Both the position numbers and the translations under genes were made by a program. A DNA stretch of 47,353 nucleotides from Verrucomicrobiota bacterium. Its GTDB lineage: Bacteria; Verrucomicrobiota; Verrucomicrobiia; Verrucomicrobiales; DEV007. Below the pieces are notes generated by a model. That model saw only the letters and a list, made by a program, of their open reading frames with translations. It had not been told where the DNA came from and ran no database searches. The DNA is taken from NCBI GenBank assembly GCA_002862135.1, contig PKCI01000019.1, positions 1-47,353 of the forward strand, read 5' to 3'. Positions 17,530 through 26,171 of this stretch are shown here, piece by piece. How positions within the stretch are numbered: the first letter of the stretch is position 1; every line of letters starts with the position of its first letter.

Positions 17530-18876
17530 TCAATTCACCTTCCCCGACTGGAAGACTTTCATCTCCTTGAGAAGGCGGGTGACAATCTCTGGGTTGGATC
17601 CCGCCAAATTTTTGGTCTCGCCGATATCGTTGCGGGCATCAAAGAGCAAAGGAGGATCATGCTTGGCCATCGGTTCGCGCTTCCGCGTATCCGGGTGGCC
17701 TGAACGATCCTTGGTCAACAGGTGAATCTTGTAATCGCCTGACCTAAACGCCGAATTGCCGTAAAGCCATTGCCTCCGCGGGCTGGCTTCACCTTTAAGG
17801 AGTACACCCGAAAGATCGATCGACAAGTAGCCGGGCTTCTCGACGGTCTCCTTACTTCCCGCGAGCGAGGCAAAAGTCGCAAACAGGTCCAGGTTCGCGG
17901 CAAAGCCTTCGATCACCGCCGGCTTGATCGTGCCGGGCCAATGAAAGATGCCGGGTACCCGAAGGCCGCCCTCCCAAGTCGTCCCCTTTTCCCCCCGTAA
18001 GGGTCCTGTCGTTCCACCGTGAGGACCGAACATGGTCCAGGGCCCGTTGTCACTCGTGAAGATGATCAGGGTTTCGTTTTCAATCTCACGATTCCTGACC
18101 GCTTCAACCACCTGTCCAACTGACCAGTCAATTTCCTCAATCACATCGCCATAGCGTCCCCCTTCACTGCGTCCCTGGAATTCGGGCGCCGCAAAGATCG
18201 GTGCGTGTGGCATGTTGTGAGCGAGATAGAGAAAGAAAGGTTCCTCGCGCTCTTCTGAAATCCACTTCACGGCCTCCTTGGTGTATCGCTTCGTCAGCAA
18301 CTCCTGGTCAACCGGAAACTCAATGACCTCGCGCCCCCGAATCAGCGGCACCGGGAACGAAAACTTATCGCATTCATCAAAAGTCTGCCGGTTTTGGATC
18401 TTTCCTTTAGGAGGCGGGACATCATTACTCCCCGGTGTTCCATAGTGATAATCAAATCCACACTCTAGCGGATGCATCGAGTCCACCGTGAAGTCTTTCG
18501 GGTATCCCGCGAGATGCCACTTCCCGAGGATCGCGGTGGCATAACCCTGACGCTTCAACATGGCCGGCATCAGCGCTGCAGGATCATTACGAAGTTTTTC
18601 TTTACCCAGCATCCCCGGATGGCGCCCACTCATCAATCCGGTCCGACTCGGCACACAGGTGGAACCGGAAGAATAGAAACTGGTCCACTTCTGTCCTACG
18701 GCCGCCAAATGGTCCAGGTGAGGTGTCTTGATCTTCTCATTGCCGTAGCATCCGAGGTCACCGTATCCCAGGTCATCAACGAAGATCAGGATGATGTTCG
18801 GTCGAAGAGCTTCAGCATGGAGTGAGGCCACTCCAAATGCCAGGACAAGAGCGAGAAAGAAAAACAGCTTCTTCAT
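17530..18876 (-). CDS. Secreted arylsulfatase-type sulfatase
   Basis: 448 residues from the ATG at 18876, which opens a signal peptide (MKKLFFFLALVLAFGVASLH); the upstream open frame to 18948 would put 24 non-signal residues in front, so it is rejected. PNIILIFVDDLGYGDLGCYG holds the N-terminal metal ligands, and STCVPSRTGLMSGRHPG the formylglycine Cys at residue 74. ILGKWHLAG and FTSDNGPWTMFGPHGG are further active-site blocks. Role as for the other sulfatases: hydrolysis of sulfate esters outside the cytoplasm. It lies 84 bases downstream of the ABC exporter pair on the same strand, and read-through from that operon is possible but not shown. Confidence 0.93.
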   Translation of the reverse strand: MKKLFFFLALVLAFGVASLHAEALRPNIILIFVDDLGYGDLGCYGNEKIKTPHLDHLAAVGQKWTSFYSSGSTCVPSRTGLMSGRHPGMLGKEKLRNDPAALMPAMLKRQGYATAILGKWHLAGYPKDFTVDSMHPLECGFDYHYGTPGSNDVPPPKGKIQNRQTFDECDKFSFPVPLIRGREVIEFPVDQELLTKRYTKEAVKWISEEREEPFFLYLAHNMPHAPIFAAPEFQGRSEGGRYGDVIEEIDWSVGQVVEAVRNREIENETLIIFTSDNGPWTMFGPHGGTTGPLRGEKGTTWEGGLRVPGIFHWPGTIKPAVIEGFAANLDLFATFASLAGSKETVEKPGYLSIDLSGVLLKGEASPRRQWLYGNSAFRSGDYKIHLLTKDRSGHPDTRKREPMAKHDPPLLFDARNDIGETKNLAGSNPEIVTRLLKEMKVFQSGKVN

Positions 18877-18960
18877 AGGGACGAGAAAGTCTGCAAAAAG
18901 CCCTTTCGCCGCACAACGCAATCCCTCCCATGATTGCGGCAGCCGCACGACACTGCCGAT

Positions 18961-19758
18961 CTACTGCGAAGCGAATTTCGTGAGCAACCCTTTTTCCCGG
19001 GCGGTATTCATCACCCTCACGAAGAGCACGCCGGCAGCCGCGAGGTAAACCACGTTGAGCCCGGTGGCGATCCCCAGCTCGGCCCAGTTGACTACCCCAT
19101 CCTTGAGGACATCGCGCATGCCTTCAAACACGTAGGAACACGGCAGCAGCTTCGCCACCCATTGCAGGGCGGTCGGCAGATAGTCGACCGGGTAATAAAC
19201 GGCCGCAAAAGGCTGGATGAAAAACGGCACCGCCCAGGCCAGCGTTTCTGCGGCCGGCCCCCAGCGAACAATCAAGGCGGTTGAGATCATTCCCAGCGCC
19301 CATCCGAAGATAAGCAGGTTGAATACGAACGGAATCAACGCCCAGCTCAACTGGAACACGTTGAAAGAATACAACAGTGCTGAGAGTCCGCCCAACATCA
19401 CCGAAGTGACCCCGGCCCGCATCATTCCGACGGCGTAGGTAGACCCGAGGTAATCCGCATTGGTCACGGGAGCGGCAAAGATGTTGAGCAGGTTGCGCGA
19501 CCAGACATCCTCAAGAAAGAAGATCGCCACGCCCTGCTGCGCACGGAAAAGGATATCCCAGAGAATTACCGCACCAATCAGGAAAGTAATCTCGTGAGGA
19601 AAATCGTCGCCAACATTCTGCTGCAGGAATCGTGTCAGGTATCCCCAGACCAACAGGTGCACCAGCGGCCAGAAGATGAGTTCCACGATTCGCACCGGAG
19701 TCCGGGTGTAAAGATAGAGGTAACGCAGCACGAGGGCTTTGATGGTATAGAAACTCAT
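18961..19758 (-). CDS. ABC-2 type exporter, membrane subunit
   Basis: 265 residues with about six hydrophobic segments typical of ABC-2 permeases: LIFWPLVHLLVWGYL near the N-terminus, then FLIGAVILWDILF, SVMLGGLSALLYSF, LIPFVFNLLIFGWALGM, WAVPFFIQPFAAVYYPVDYL and a last one near residues 230-250. The motif AVPFFIQPFAAVYYPVDYLP is the conserved region before the final helix in this family. It forms the channel for the ATPase encoded just upstream; the ATPase stop overlaps this start by four bases (ATGA at 19755-19758), showing translational coupling. Substrate unknown; relatives export drugs, glycans, lipids or act in Na+ efflux. Confidence 0.9.
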   Translation of the reverse strand: MSFYTIKALVLRYLYLYTRTPVRIVELIFWPLVHLLVWGYLTRFLQQNVGDDFPHEITFLIGAVILWDILFRAQQGVAIFFLEDVWSRNLLNIFAAPVTNADYLGSTYAVGMMRAGVTSVMLGGLSALLYSFNVFQLSWALIPFVFNLLIFGWALGMISTALIVRWGPAAETLAWAVPFFIQPFAAVYYPVDYLPTALQWVAKLLPCSYVFEGMRDVLKDGVVNWAELGIATGLNVVYLAAAGVLFVRVMNTAREKGLLTKFASQ

Positions 19759-20522
19759 GAACCGCCCTCCTTTCGTTCCCGGTTGCTTTCAATATCGCCG
19801 CTGCGGGCCACTCGGATAAAAACATCCTCAAGCGACTTCTCTTCGAAATGATGCAGGATTTCCTCGGAGGTTCCGGTAAAGAGGACCTTCCCCTTGTGCA
19901 TGAAAACCACGCGATCACAGACCTCTTCGACATCACGCATGTTATGGGAGGTGTAGAGAATCGTGGTGCCTTCCTCATCGCGGATACGCTTCACCACCTT
20001 GCGAACTTTGTCTGCGATGTCAGGATCGAGACTCGCGGTCGGTTCATCGAGCAGAAGCAGACGCGGACGATTCAAGAGTGCCTTGCATAGATTCAAGCGA
20101 GTCCCCTCTCCGGCAGAAAGTTCCCCACTGACCCGTTCCTTCAAATGGGAAATTTCCAGTATCTCCAGAACCTCGTCGATGCGAGCCTTCAGGTCAGGCA
20201 CGCGATAGATTTGCCCGAAGACTTTCAGGTTCTGCCAGACGCGCAGGTTTCCCGGCAACTGGGTGTAGGTGCTGCAGAAATTCGTGCTGCGCAGGACCTC
20301 GATCCGGTTGGCCATCAGTTCCTTACCAAATACCTCGATGTGGCCGCCTGTGGGCGTGACAATGCCAAGCACCATGTTGATTACGGTGGTTTTGCCAGCA
20401 CCATTAGCCCCCAGCAATCCAAGAATTTCGCCGTCGGCAATATCAAGAGAAACCCCGTTCACCGAAGTGACGTTGCCGAACTTCTTCGTCAGATCTCTGA
20501 CCTTTAGAATCGGGGGTTTCAT
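19755..20522 (-). CDS. ABC-2 type exporter, ATP-binding subunit
   Basis: 255 residues. Walker A GLLGANGAGKTTVIN (about 35-49), Q-loop in STYTQLPGNLRVW, Walker B RLLLLDEPTASLDPD, and switch His in YTSHNMRDVEEVCDRVVFM. The signature is LSAGEGTRLNL instead of LSGGQ, a variant found in part of the CcmA/NatA-type group. It drives the membrane subunit at 19758, with overlapping stop and start codons. It diverges from the sulfatase at 20623, and the 100-base gap should contain promoters for both. Substrate not predictable. Confidence 0.92.
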   Translation of the reverse strand: MKPPILKVRDLTKKFGNVTSVNGVSLDIADGEILGLLGANGAGKTTVINMVLGIVTPTGGHIEVFGKELMANRIEVLRSTNFCSTYTQLPGNLRVWQNLKVFGQIYRVPDLKARIDEVLEILEISHLKERVSGELSAGEGTRLNLCKALLNRPRLLLLDEPTASLDPDIADKVRKVVKRIRDEEGTTILYTSHNMRDVEEVCDRVVFMHKGKVLFTGTSEEILHHFEEKSLEDVFIRVARSGDIESNRERKEGGS

Positions 20523-20622
20523 GCTCGCACTCTCCTAAACTGCGTCATACTCCCGCGCAACCGCGTATGCGTGGAAGGTTTGTCATCGCCACCTTCGTCG
20601 TCCTAGTGTGATCTCAAATGCC

Positions 20623-22104
20623 ATGAAGACGCTTACCGCCATCCTGTTTGCTCTTTCGTTCCTCCCGTTGGCCCGTGCCGAGAAGGACTACAACGTGCTT
20701 TTCATTATTTCAGACGATCTCACTTACACAGCACTCTCCTGCTACGGCAACGAAGTCTGTCAAACCCCCAACATCGACAGCCTCGCCGCCCGGGGAACTC
20801 TCTTTACAAGAGCCTACTGCCAGGGCACCTACTGTGGTCCCTCACGTGCCTCCTTCATGTCCGGGTATTACCCCCACGCCACCGGTTCGCTCGGCTACGG
20901 CAATCCCCGACCCCGTATCGGAGACCGGGCGATGTGGGCCGAGCATTTCAAGAATCATGGCTACCACACCGCGCGGGTCAGCAAGATCTTCCACATGGGC
21001 GTTCCCGGCGGCGTAGAATACAAAAAAGAGAATCTCCCACCAGAACATGAAAGCTACAACGGCGCCGATGACGCGGCGTGCTGGACGGAACGTTTCAACA
21101 CTCCCGGACCGGAGTGGAAGGCCGAGGGAGATGGGGAAACACTCCAGAAGAACCCTGACGGAAAACGTCCAGTCGTCGGCGGCAACACGTTTGTTGTCGT
21201 GGAAGCCGACGGAGATGATCTCGTTCACGCTGACGGCAAGGCGGCAAAGAGGGCTGCAGAATTAATCAAGGCGAACAAGGACAAGCGCTTCTGGCTCGGC
21301 GTCGGTTTCGTGCGCCCTCACGTCCCCTTCGTGGCGCCACGCAAGTATTACGAACCATTTCTTCCCTACGACAAGATGGTTCTCCCTCCCAAGATTAAAG
21401 GAGACTGGGATGATATTCCCAAGCCCGGCATCAACTACTGCACCAGCGAAAACATGCAGATGGACATCCGCAAACAGAAAAAGGCGGTGGGAGCCTACTA
21501 TGCTTCGGTGGCCTACATGGATGCCCAGGTCGGCGTCGTTCTCGATGCAATCCAAGAGGCGGGGCTGGAAGATGAAACTATCATTATCTTCACCAGCGAC
21601 CACGGCTACCATCTCGGGGAACACGACTTCTGGGCTAAGGTCAGTCTCCGTGATGTTTCGTCAGGCGTACCGCTGATCATTTCAGTGCCGGGTCAGAAAC
21701 CGGCCGTCTGCAACTCGCTCGTTGAACTGATCGATCTCTACCCCACGCTCTCATCTCTCTGTGGACTCCCGGTCCCTCAACGGCTCCAGGGAAAGGACAT
21801 CTCTGCCATGATCGAGCTTCCCACCTTTGAAGTGCGAGAGGAGGCTTTCAGCGTGGCTCCCATGAGAAGAGGGTTCCTCCTTCGCACCCATGACTATTCC
21901 TACATTCAGTATGAAGAGGATGCCTCAAAAGGAATCGAGCTTTTCGACATCAAGAAGGACCCCGGCCAATACACCAATCTCGCCAAAAACCCGGAATACA
22001 CCCAGGTCGTCGAACAGTTCAAAAACCGGATGGCCGAGCGCCTCAAAGAAGTTCGAACCAATGACCTCGGACTGACCTACAAGAACGGCAAGGTAGTCGA
22101 CTAG
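20623..22104 (+). CDS. Secreted sulfatase, iduronate-2-sulfatase-like
   Basis: 493 residues from the ATG at 20623, which starts a signal peptide (MKTLTAILFALSFLPLARA); a GTG five codons upstream is less likely. YNVLFIISDDLTYTALSCYG carries the N-terminal metal ligands. The active site is TYCGPSRASFMSG with the formylglycine Cys at residue 71. SDHGYHLGEHDFWAK marks the iduronate-2-sulfatase/choline-sulfatase branch. It is a paralogue of the minus-strand gene at 3532: CYGNE-CQTP, DSLAARGT and YCQGT-CGPSR are shared. It has an extra segment around residues 130-200 (acidic, with ENLPPEHESYNGADDAACW) absent in the shorter paralogue, perhaps shaping the substrate pocket. Acts outside the cytoplasm; substrate unknown. 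Confidence 0.93.
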   Translation: MKTLTAILFALSFLPLARAEKDYNVLFIISDDLTYTALSCYGNEVCQTPNIDSLAARGTLFTRAYCQGTYCGPSRASFMSGYYPHATGSLGYGNPRPRIGDRAMWAEHFKNHGYHTARVSKIFHMGVPGGVEYKKENLPPEHESYNGADDAACWTERFNTPGPEWKAEGDGETLQKNPDGKRPVVGGNTFVVVEADGDDLVHADGKAAKRAAELIKANKDKRFWLGVGFVRPHVPFVAPRKYYEPFLPYDKMVLPPKIKGDWDDIPKPGINYCTSENMQMDIRKQKKAVGAYYASVAYMDAQVGVVLDAIQEAGLEDETIIIFTSDHGYHLGEHDFWAKVSLRDVSSGVPLIISVPGQKPAVCNSLVELIDLYPTLSSLCGLPVPQRLQGKDISAMIELPTFEVREEAFSVAPMRRGFLLRTHDYSYIQYEEDASKGIELFDIKKDPGQYTNLAKNPEYTQVVEQFKNRMAERLKEVRTNDLGLTYKNGKVVD

Positions 22105-22276
22105 GCATCAATATCGGGTTCGGTCTCAATTGCCTTCGCCACACGCTTAGCGTGGTAGAGGATACGTGGTCTTACCCACCTCTGCTAACGAGGGCAACGG
22201 CACCTGTAGAATTCGTTCCACAAGACGGATCATCGGACCGGTGAACCAGATCAATACAGCCGGCGTTGCCACTTAA
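22101..22276 (-). pseudogene. Decayed C-terminal fragment of a probable membrane protein
   Basis: In the gap after the sulfatase, the minus strand reads ATPAVLIWFTGPMIRLVERI then LQVPLPSLAEVGKTT in one frame; a neighbouring frame then continues RILYHAKRVAKAIETEPDID-A and a stop (22101-22103). One frameshift near 22160 would join them into a hydrophobic segment followed by an amphipathic and acidic tail, like the end of a transporter or channel. No start is present and an in-frame stop precedes the fragment. The family is not recognised. Confidence 0.4.
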
Positions 22277-22380
22277 AAAAACGGTATCGGCAGTCGGAAT
22301 TTATCTCGGAACCTCAGTGGCAAGATTTATTGAGATTTTCCCTTGCCAGCACCGCCAGCCACTGCTGTAATCCAAAAATA

Positions 22381-22416
22381 TTAATATGTCTTGATAATCA
22401 ATATTATTTAATAAAT
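22381..22416 (+). promoter_or_regulatory. AT-rich upstream region with short inverted repeats
   Basis: A sharply AT-rich stretch just before the gene at 22430, unlike the surrounding GC-rich DNA. It contains TTGATA at 22391-22396, resembling a -35 box, the small inverted repeat ATAAT-CAAT-ATTAT at 22394-22407, and TTTAATAAAT beyond it as a possible -10 region. Spacing is not ideal, so the promoter call is tentative. The bases before it (22277-22370) show nothing else. Confidence 0.4.
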
Positions 22417-22429
22417 ACCCCTTTCCGCC

Positions 22430-23110
22430 ATGCACCACCTACCCACCAGTTGCCTGGACCGGCTTACGCCGACGGATTTCGTCTTCATCCAGAGAGCCCT
22501 GCTCGATGATCAATCCCATTCAGAAGCGCTTTGCACGCTCTTCAAAGACCGCAAATCACTGATTGCTCTGGTTGAACACGACAAGCTCTTCGAGGCAATC
22601 AATGACAATGCCTACCCACTCTCGATCTCACCAGAGCTCTACTTTTTTGTCCTGGTGAGGAGGACACTCACCCAAGCGGGTATCACCGAGCTCCACATTG
22701 CCGACTACGTCGCAGCCACCCTCGCCTCTCATTCCACTGGAACGCCGATGACAGGTCTTCAACCGACTCGCGAAGATCTCGACTTCACCTATCACGTCGA
22801 CTTCATTGACGAGATGGAAGGCCTCAGCAATTACGATCGCTTCTTTCTCCAGGTACAATGCGGCAACAGCTTCATGGTCCTGACAGGATTATTCCCCGGC
22901 TTTATAGAAAATCGGGCCAATCACCGCGGGGCAACTCAGGTCGACTACTACCAGGAGGCGGCGCGCTGTGCTTTCAAGTGGGCAGCCAAGCACCCACTAG
23001 CCAACGAGTTTGATCTCGAAAACGTCTACCCGGTTCTCGCCGACAAGTTCGACGACACCCGCAAGGCGCTGAACCACCTTGCCAACGACTATCTTTTCCT
23101 CGGTAACTGA
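22430..23110 (+). CDS. Conserved-looking hypothetical protein
   Basis: 226 residues, soluble, without signal peptide or membrane segment. Features: ISPELYFFVLVRRTL (about 65-79), HIADYVAATLAS (about 88-99), YDRFFLQVQCGNSFMVLTGL (about 135-154), FPGFIENRANHRGA (155-168) and YYQEAARCA. I recall comparable proteins from Acidobacteria and Verrucomicrobia without known function. Its stop lies 6 bases from the convergent stop of the SNF2 helicase. Codon use matches the neighbourhood. No function can be proposed. Confidence 0.8.
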   Translation: MHHLPTSCLDRLTPTDFVFIQRALLDDQSHSEALCTLFKDRKSLIALVEHDKLFEAINDNAYPLSISPELYFFVLVRRTLTQAGITELHIADYVAATLASHSTGTPMTGLQPTREDLDFTYHVDFIDEMEGLSNYDRFFLQVQCGNSFMVLTGLFPGFIENRANHRGATQVDYYQEAARCAFKWAAKHPLANEFDLENVYPVLADKFDDTRKALNHLANDYLFLGN

Positions 23111-23116
23111 GCCGCG

Positions 23117-25849
23117 CTACCCTTCAGCGGTCGAGGTGGAACTCGACCCTCCATCCCCACCTATCAGCGACGCCATTGATTCGGCGGTCAGGTTCAACTG
23201 GCTCGTTGCGCCCGCCAGCAGATCGCCTGCGAGGTCGTCTTTCTTCTCCTGCATCTGCTGGATGCGTTCCTCGACGGTGTTCCGACAGATCAATTTATGA
23301 ACAAACACCGGTTTGTCCTGGCCGATACGATAGGCTCGGTCCGTCGCCTGGTTTTCGGCAGCCGGGTTCCACCACGGGTCATAGTGAATCACAATATCAG
23401 CACCCGTCAGGGTCAGACCTGTGCCACCGGCCTTCAGGGAAATTAAAAAGACCTCGCCTTCTCCGCCCTGGAATCTTTCAACAAGATCCTGCCGGTCCTT
23501 GGTCTCACCGGTGAGCTTCAAATACGAAATCTCCTTTTCATTCAGGTATCCCTCAATCAACTCCAGCATGGAGGTGAACTGGGAGAACAAGAGGACACGG
23601 TGCTTCTCTTCCCGGAGCGTCTCCAGCAGATCGATCAGGTATTCAAACTTCGCCGATTCGGTCTCACGGTTCTCAGCAGTGCCCTCCTTGAGCAACTTCG
23701 GATGACAGCAGATTTGCCTGAGCTTCAACAGGGCATCGAGAAAAACGATCTGGGCTTCCTGGCCTCGAATCGCCAGCGCTTGTCGCACCTGTTTATCCAT
23801 CGTGGAGCGCACCGTCTCATAAAGATCTTTTTGATCATCATTCATCTCCACCGGATGCACGATCTCGGTTTTGGGAGGGAGCTCCTTGGCGACGTCGTGC
23901 TTGGTTCGGCGGAGAATCAACGGTCCCACCCGGTCAGCCAGAGACTGGCGCTTGGCGTCGCTATCGTTCTTTTCGATCGGGGTTTGATAGGATTCCCGAA
24001 ATACCTCCCTGGTCCCGAGCAGCCCTGGCATGAGGAAATCCATAAGGCTCCACAACTCGCCGAGATGATTCTCAACCGGGGTTCCTGACAGGCAAACACG
24101 ATGACGCGAGTTCAATCGTCTCGCAGCCTGCGAAACCTGCGCACCGGGGTTCTTGATGTGCTGGGCCTCATCAAGCATGACAAGATGAAAATTATGGCCG
24201 GAGAGTTCCTCCACATCCCGGTGCAGAAGCGCGTAGGAAGTCAGAACGAGGTCCGCCCCTTCAATTCGAGGAAAGAGCAATTTTCTGCCGCTCCCCTGCA
24301 AAACCAGCACTTCAAGATTCGGGGCAAACCTTGATGCCTCGCGCTCCCAGTTGAGCACCACACTCGTCGGTGCAATCACAAGCGAAGGACGCCCCTCGTT
24401 TCTGCCCGATTCAATTTCAGCCGAAAGGTGGGTCAATGACTGAAGCGTTTTCCCCAGTCCCATGTCATCTGCGAGGATTCCGTTGAGTCCGCTATCAACC
24501 AGAAACTGCATCCAGTAGTATCCCTCGAGCTGGTATTCACGCAGCGTTGCCTCGATCCCCGGAGGAACCTCGACCTGGTTTATTTTTTCAAAATGCAGCA
24601 AGCGCTCGCCAAGCTCCATCAATTCGGCCGGAGCCTTCGCTTCAATCACCTCTGCGACACCACCCGTCATCATGAGTGCTGCGTCAGTCTTATTCAACCT
24701 GATTGGTCCATCGCCGAACTTGAACTCCAGCAACTCCCCCAGCGTCTTGAGCAGTCCCCGAAACCTTCCCACCGGAAGAGCAAGCCCTCTACCATCCGGC
24801 AGAAAGATCATAAATTCCTGACCTTCCGGCATCTCCTCGGTGACCTCGAGAAAGTGATTTTTCACCAGGGCCGCGAGGAGGGGCTGAAGCTCGAAAGTCT
24901 CGCCATCGATTTCAAATCCGGCCGACAAGTGAAACCAACCCTTGCCTTCCTCGACAATTTCCGCGCTCCAGGTCTCTGATCGAAACACCAGCGGCTCGTA
25001 GCCCACGTCTGGAGCATAGCGCACCTCCCACTTCCGCCTTTCCAGGGCGGGCGCCGCTTCATGCCGGAATCGCTGCCAGTAAAACTCGGGGTGAGGCCAC
25101 TCCTTCGAATCGGGAGCCCACAAAGTTCCGTCGGTTGCAATGCGTTTCAGTTTCCTGAGAGATTGCGGCGGCTCTTCGGCTCCGGGATTTAGGTCCAGCG
25201 CGTAGAGACAGTTCAGTGCTTCTGTTTCAGCAGCGCGGGATCTTTTGATTTTTCTCTCAGGAAGAACGATGGGCAGGAGCAGGCCACCCGGATTGAGAGG
25301 CACCCGGTGTCCGTCATAGACCGCAAACGCTTCTGAGACAATCTCAGGCATCCATTCCGATCTTTCTCCCTCCGGACGACGTCTCACCCGAAAGAGAAAG
25401 GAAGGCTCGATCTCATCCACAGACGTTGACGGCTCCTCGGCCGGTTCGGGCTTGAGGGCGAGTAGTTTTCCCTCCAGCATTCGATCAACATGAGGAGCTC
25501 CCCCCATAGCTCGCTCCAGCCGTTCGCCCGATTTAGCGAGATAAACCAACAATGCCGCCGCGTGCTCACAGTTAAGCCGGCGTGAACACTGACAATCTCC
25601 TTCAAGGTTTAATACCCCGCCTTCTCTCCAAACAGCCACGATCGGTTCAAAGGTCGCTCCGCTTTTTTCCGCAACAATACCTCGCAGCTCAACGTCTCCG
25701 GTGTCGAGCAACTCCGCCGCCACGCTGCTGATCAACCGCGCGCCCACGATTTTGCCACCAGCGACAACTACACCCGCCTCAAAGCACGACTCCCAGTGCC
25801 GCGCCTCGATCCAGGACGACAATTCTTCAACTCCAAGCGCTTCACTCAC
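23117..25849 (-). CDS. SNF2-family helicase with SWIM zinc finger
   Basis: 910 residues. A SWIM-type zinc finger lies at residues 86-96 (C86, C88, C94, H96, in DCQCSRRLNCEH). After a long middle region the SNF2 ATPase core begins: Walker A ILADDMGLGKTLQSLTHL, Ia SLVIAPTSVVLNW, DEAQ box VMLDEAQHIKN, motif III CLSGTPVENHLGELWSLMDF; the second RecA lobe has LLFSQFTSMLELI, SLKAGGTGLTLTGAD and ATDRAYRIGQDKPV (motifs V and VI). It is an ATP-driven double-stranded DNA translocase of the bacterial HepA/Snf2 group, probably a transcription or repair accessory factor in the cytoplasm. It is common as a chromosomal gene; no phage-defence partners are next to it. Confidence 0.93.
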   Translation of the reverse strand: MSEALGVEELSSWIEARHWESCFEAGVVVAGGKIVGARLISSVAAELLDTGDVELRGIVAEKSGATFEPIVAVWREGGVLNLEGDCQCSRRLNCEHAAALLVYLAKSGERLERAMGGAPHVDRMLEGKLLALKPEPAEEPSTSVDEIEPSFLFRVRRRPEGERSEWMPEIVSEAFAVYDGHRVPLNPGGLLLPIVLPERKIKRSRAAETEALNCLYALDLNPGAEEPPQSLRKLKRIATDGTLWAPDSKEWPHPEFYWQRFRHEAAPALERRKWEVRYAPDVGYEPLVFRSETWSAEIVEEGKGWFHLSAGFEIDGETFELQPLLAALVKNHFLEVTEEMPEGQEFMIFLPDGRGLALPVGRFRGLLKTLGELLEFKFGDGPIRLNKTDAALMMTGGVAEVIEAKAPAELMELGERLLHFEKINQVEVPPGIEATLREYQLEGYYWMQFLVDSGLNGILADDMGLGKTLQSLTHLSAEIESGRNEGRPSLVIAPTSVVLNWEREASRFAPNLEVLVLQGSGRKLLFPRIEGADLVLTSYALLHRDVEELSGHNFHLVMLDEAQHIKNPGAQVSQAARRLNSRHRVCLSGTPVENHLGELWSLMDFLMPGLLGTREVFRESYQTPIEKNDSDAKRQSLADRVGPLILRRTKHDVAKELPPKTEIVHPVEMNDDQKDLYETVRSTMDKQVRQALAIRGQEAQIVFLDALLKLRQICCHPKLLKEGTAENRETESAKFEYLIDLLETLREEKHRVLLFSQFTSMLELIEGYLNEKEISYLKLTGETKDRQDLVERFQGGEGEVFLISLKAGGTGLTLTGADIVIHYDPWWNPAAENQATDRAYRIGQDKPVFVHKLICRNTVEERIQQMQEKKDDLAGDLLAGATSQLNLTAESMASLIGGDGGSSSTSTAEG

Positions 25850-26171
25850 GATGCCAATCCATCACCCGAAAGGACGTATCCAGCAAGCCCTCGTAGTAAA
25901 TCTTCACACACTTCTTCACTCCGATCAGAACCGTGACTGCGAATCCAGTCAACATTGGGGCCAACATCGAAACGACTCCTAACGGGAGAACAAGGAAACT
26001 GATAAAGAGAAAACTCCGCCTTTTTTAAACGCAGGGCCAATGGTAGGGTTTTCGCTAGTGTCCGATTCATAGAAGAACGGAACTTTCGTTACAAGAGTCC
26101 CAAGCAGTAAGATTTTGGCACACGATGGCTACCCGTTAACGAACCGTAGCGATTCCATCATTTCCCCTGCC
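25850..26171. other. Divergent intergenic region, helicase / aldo-keto reductase
   Basis: 322 bases between divergent gene starts. A 74-codon minus-strand frame (26070 to 25846) overlaps the helicase start by four bases, but it has no recognisable features and its composition is not convincing, so I do not call it a gene. No clear promoter, terminator or repeat could be picked out. Confidence 0.5.

Noticed and set aside
23117-25849. SNF2 helicase as part of a DISARM-like or other phage-defence island
   Set aside because: No methyltransferase, PLD nuclease or DUF1998 gene adjoins it; the SWIM-SNF2 layout is a common chromosomal housekeeping type.
25846-26070. A 74-codon gene overlapping the helicase start
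   Set aside because: It has the ATGA overlap of a coupled gene, but the translation has no signal, domain or convincing composition.
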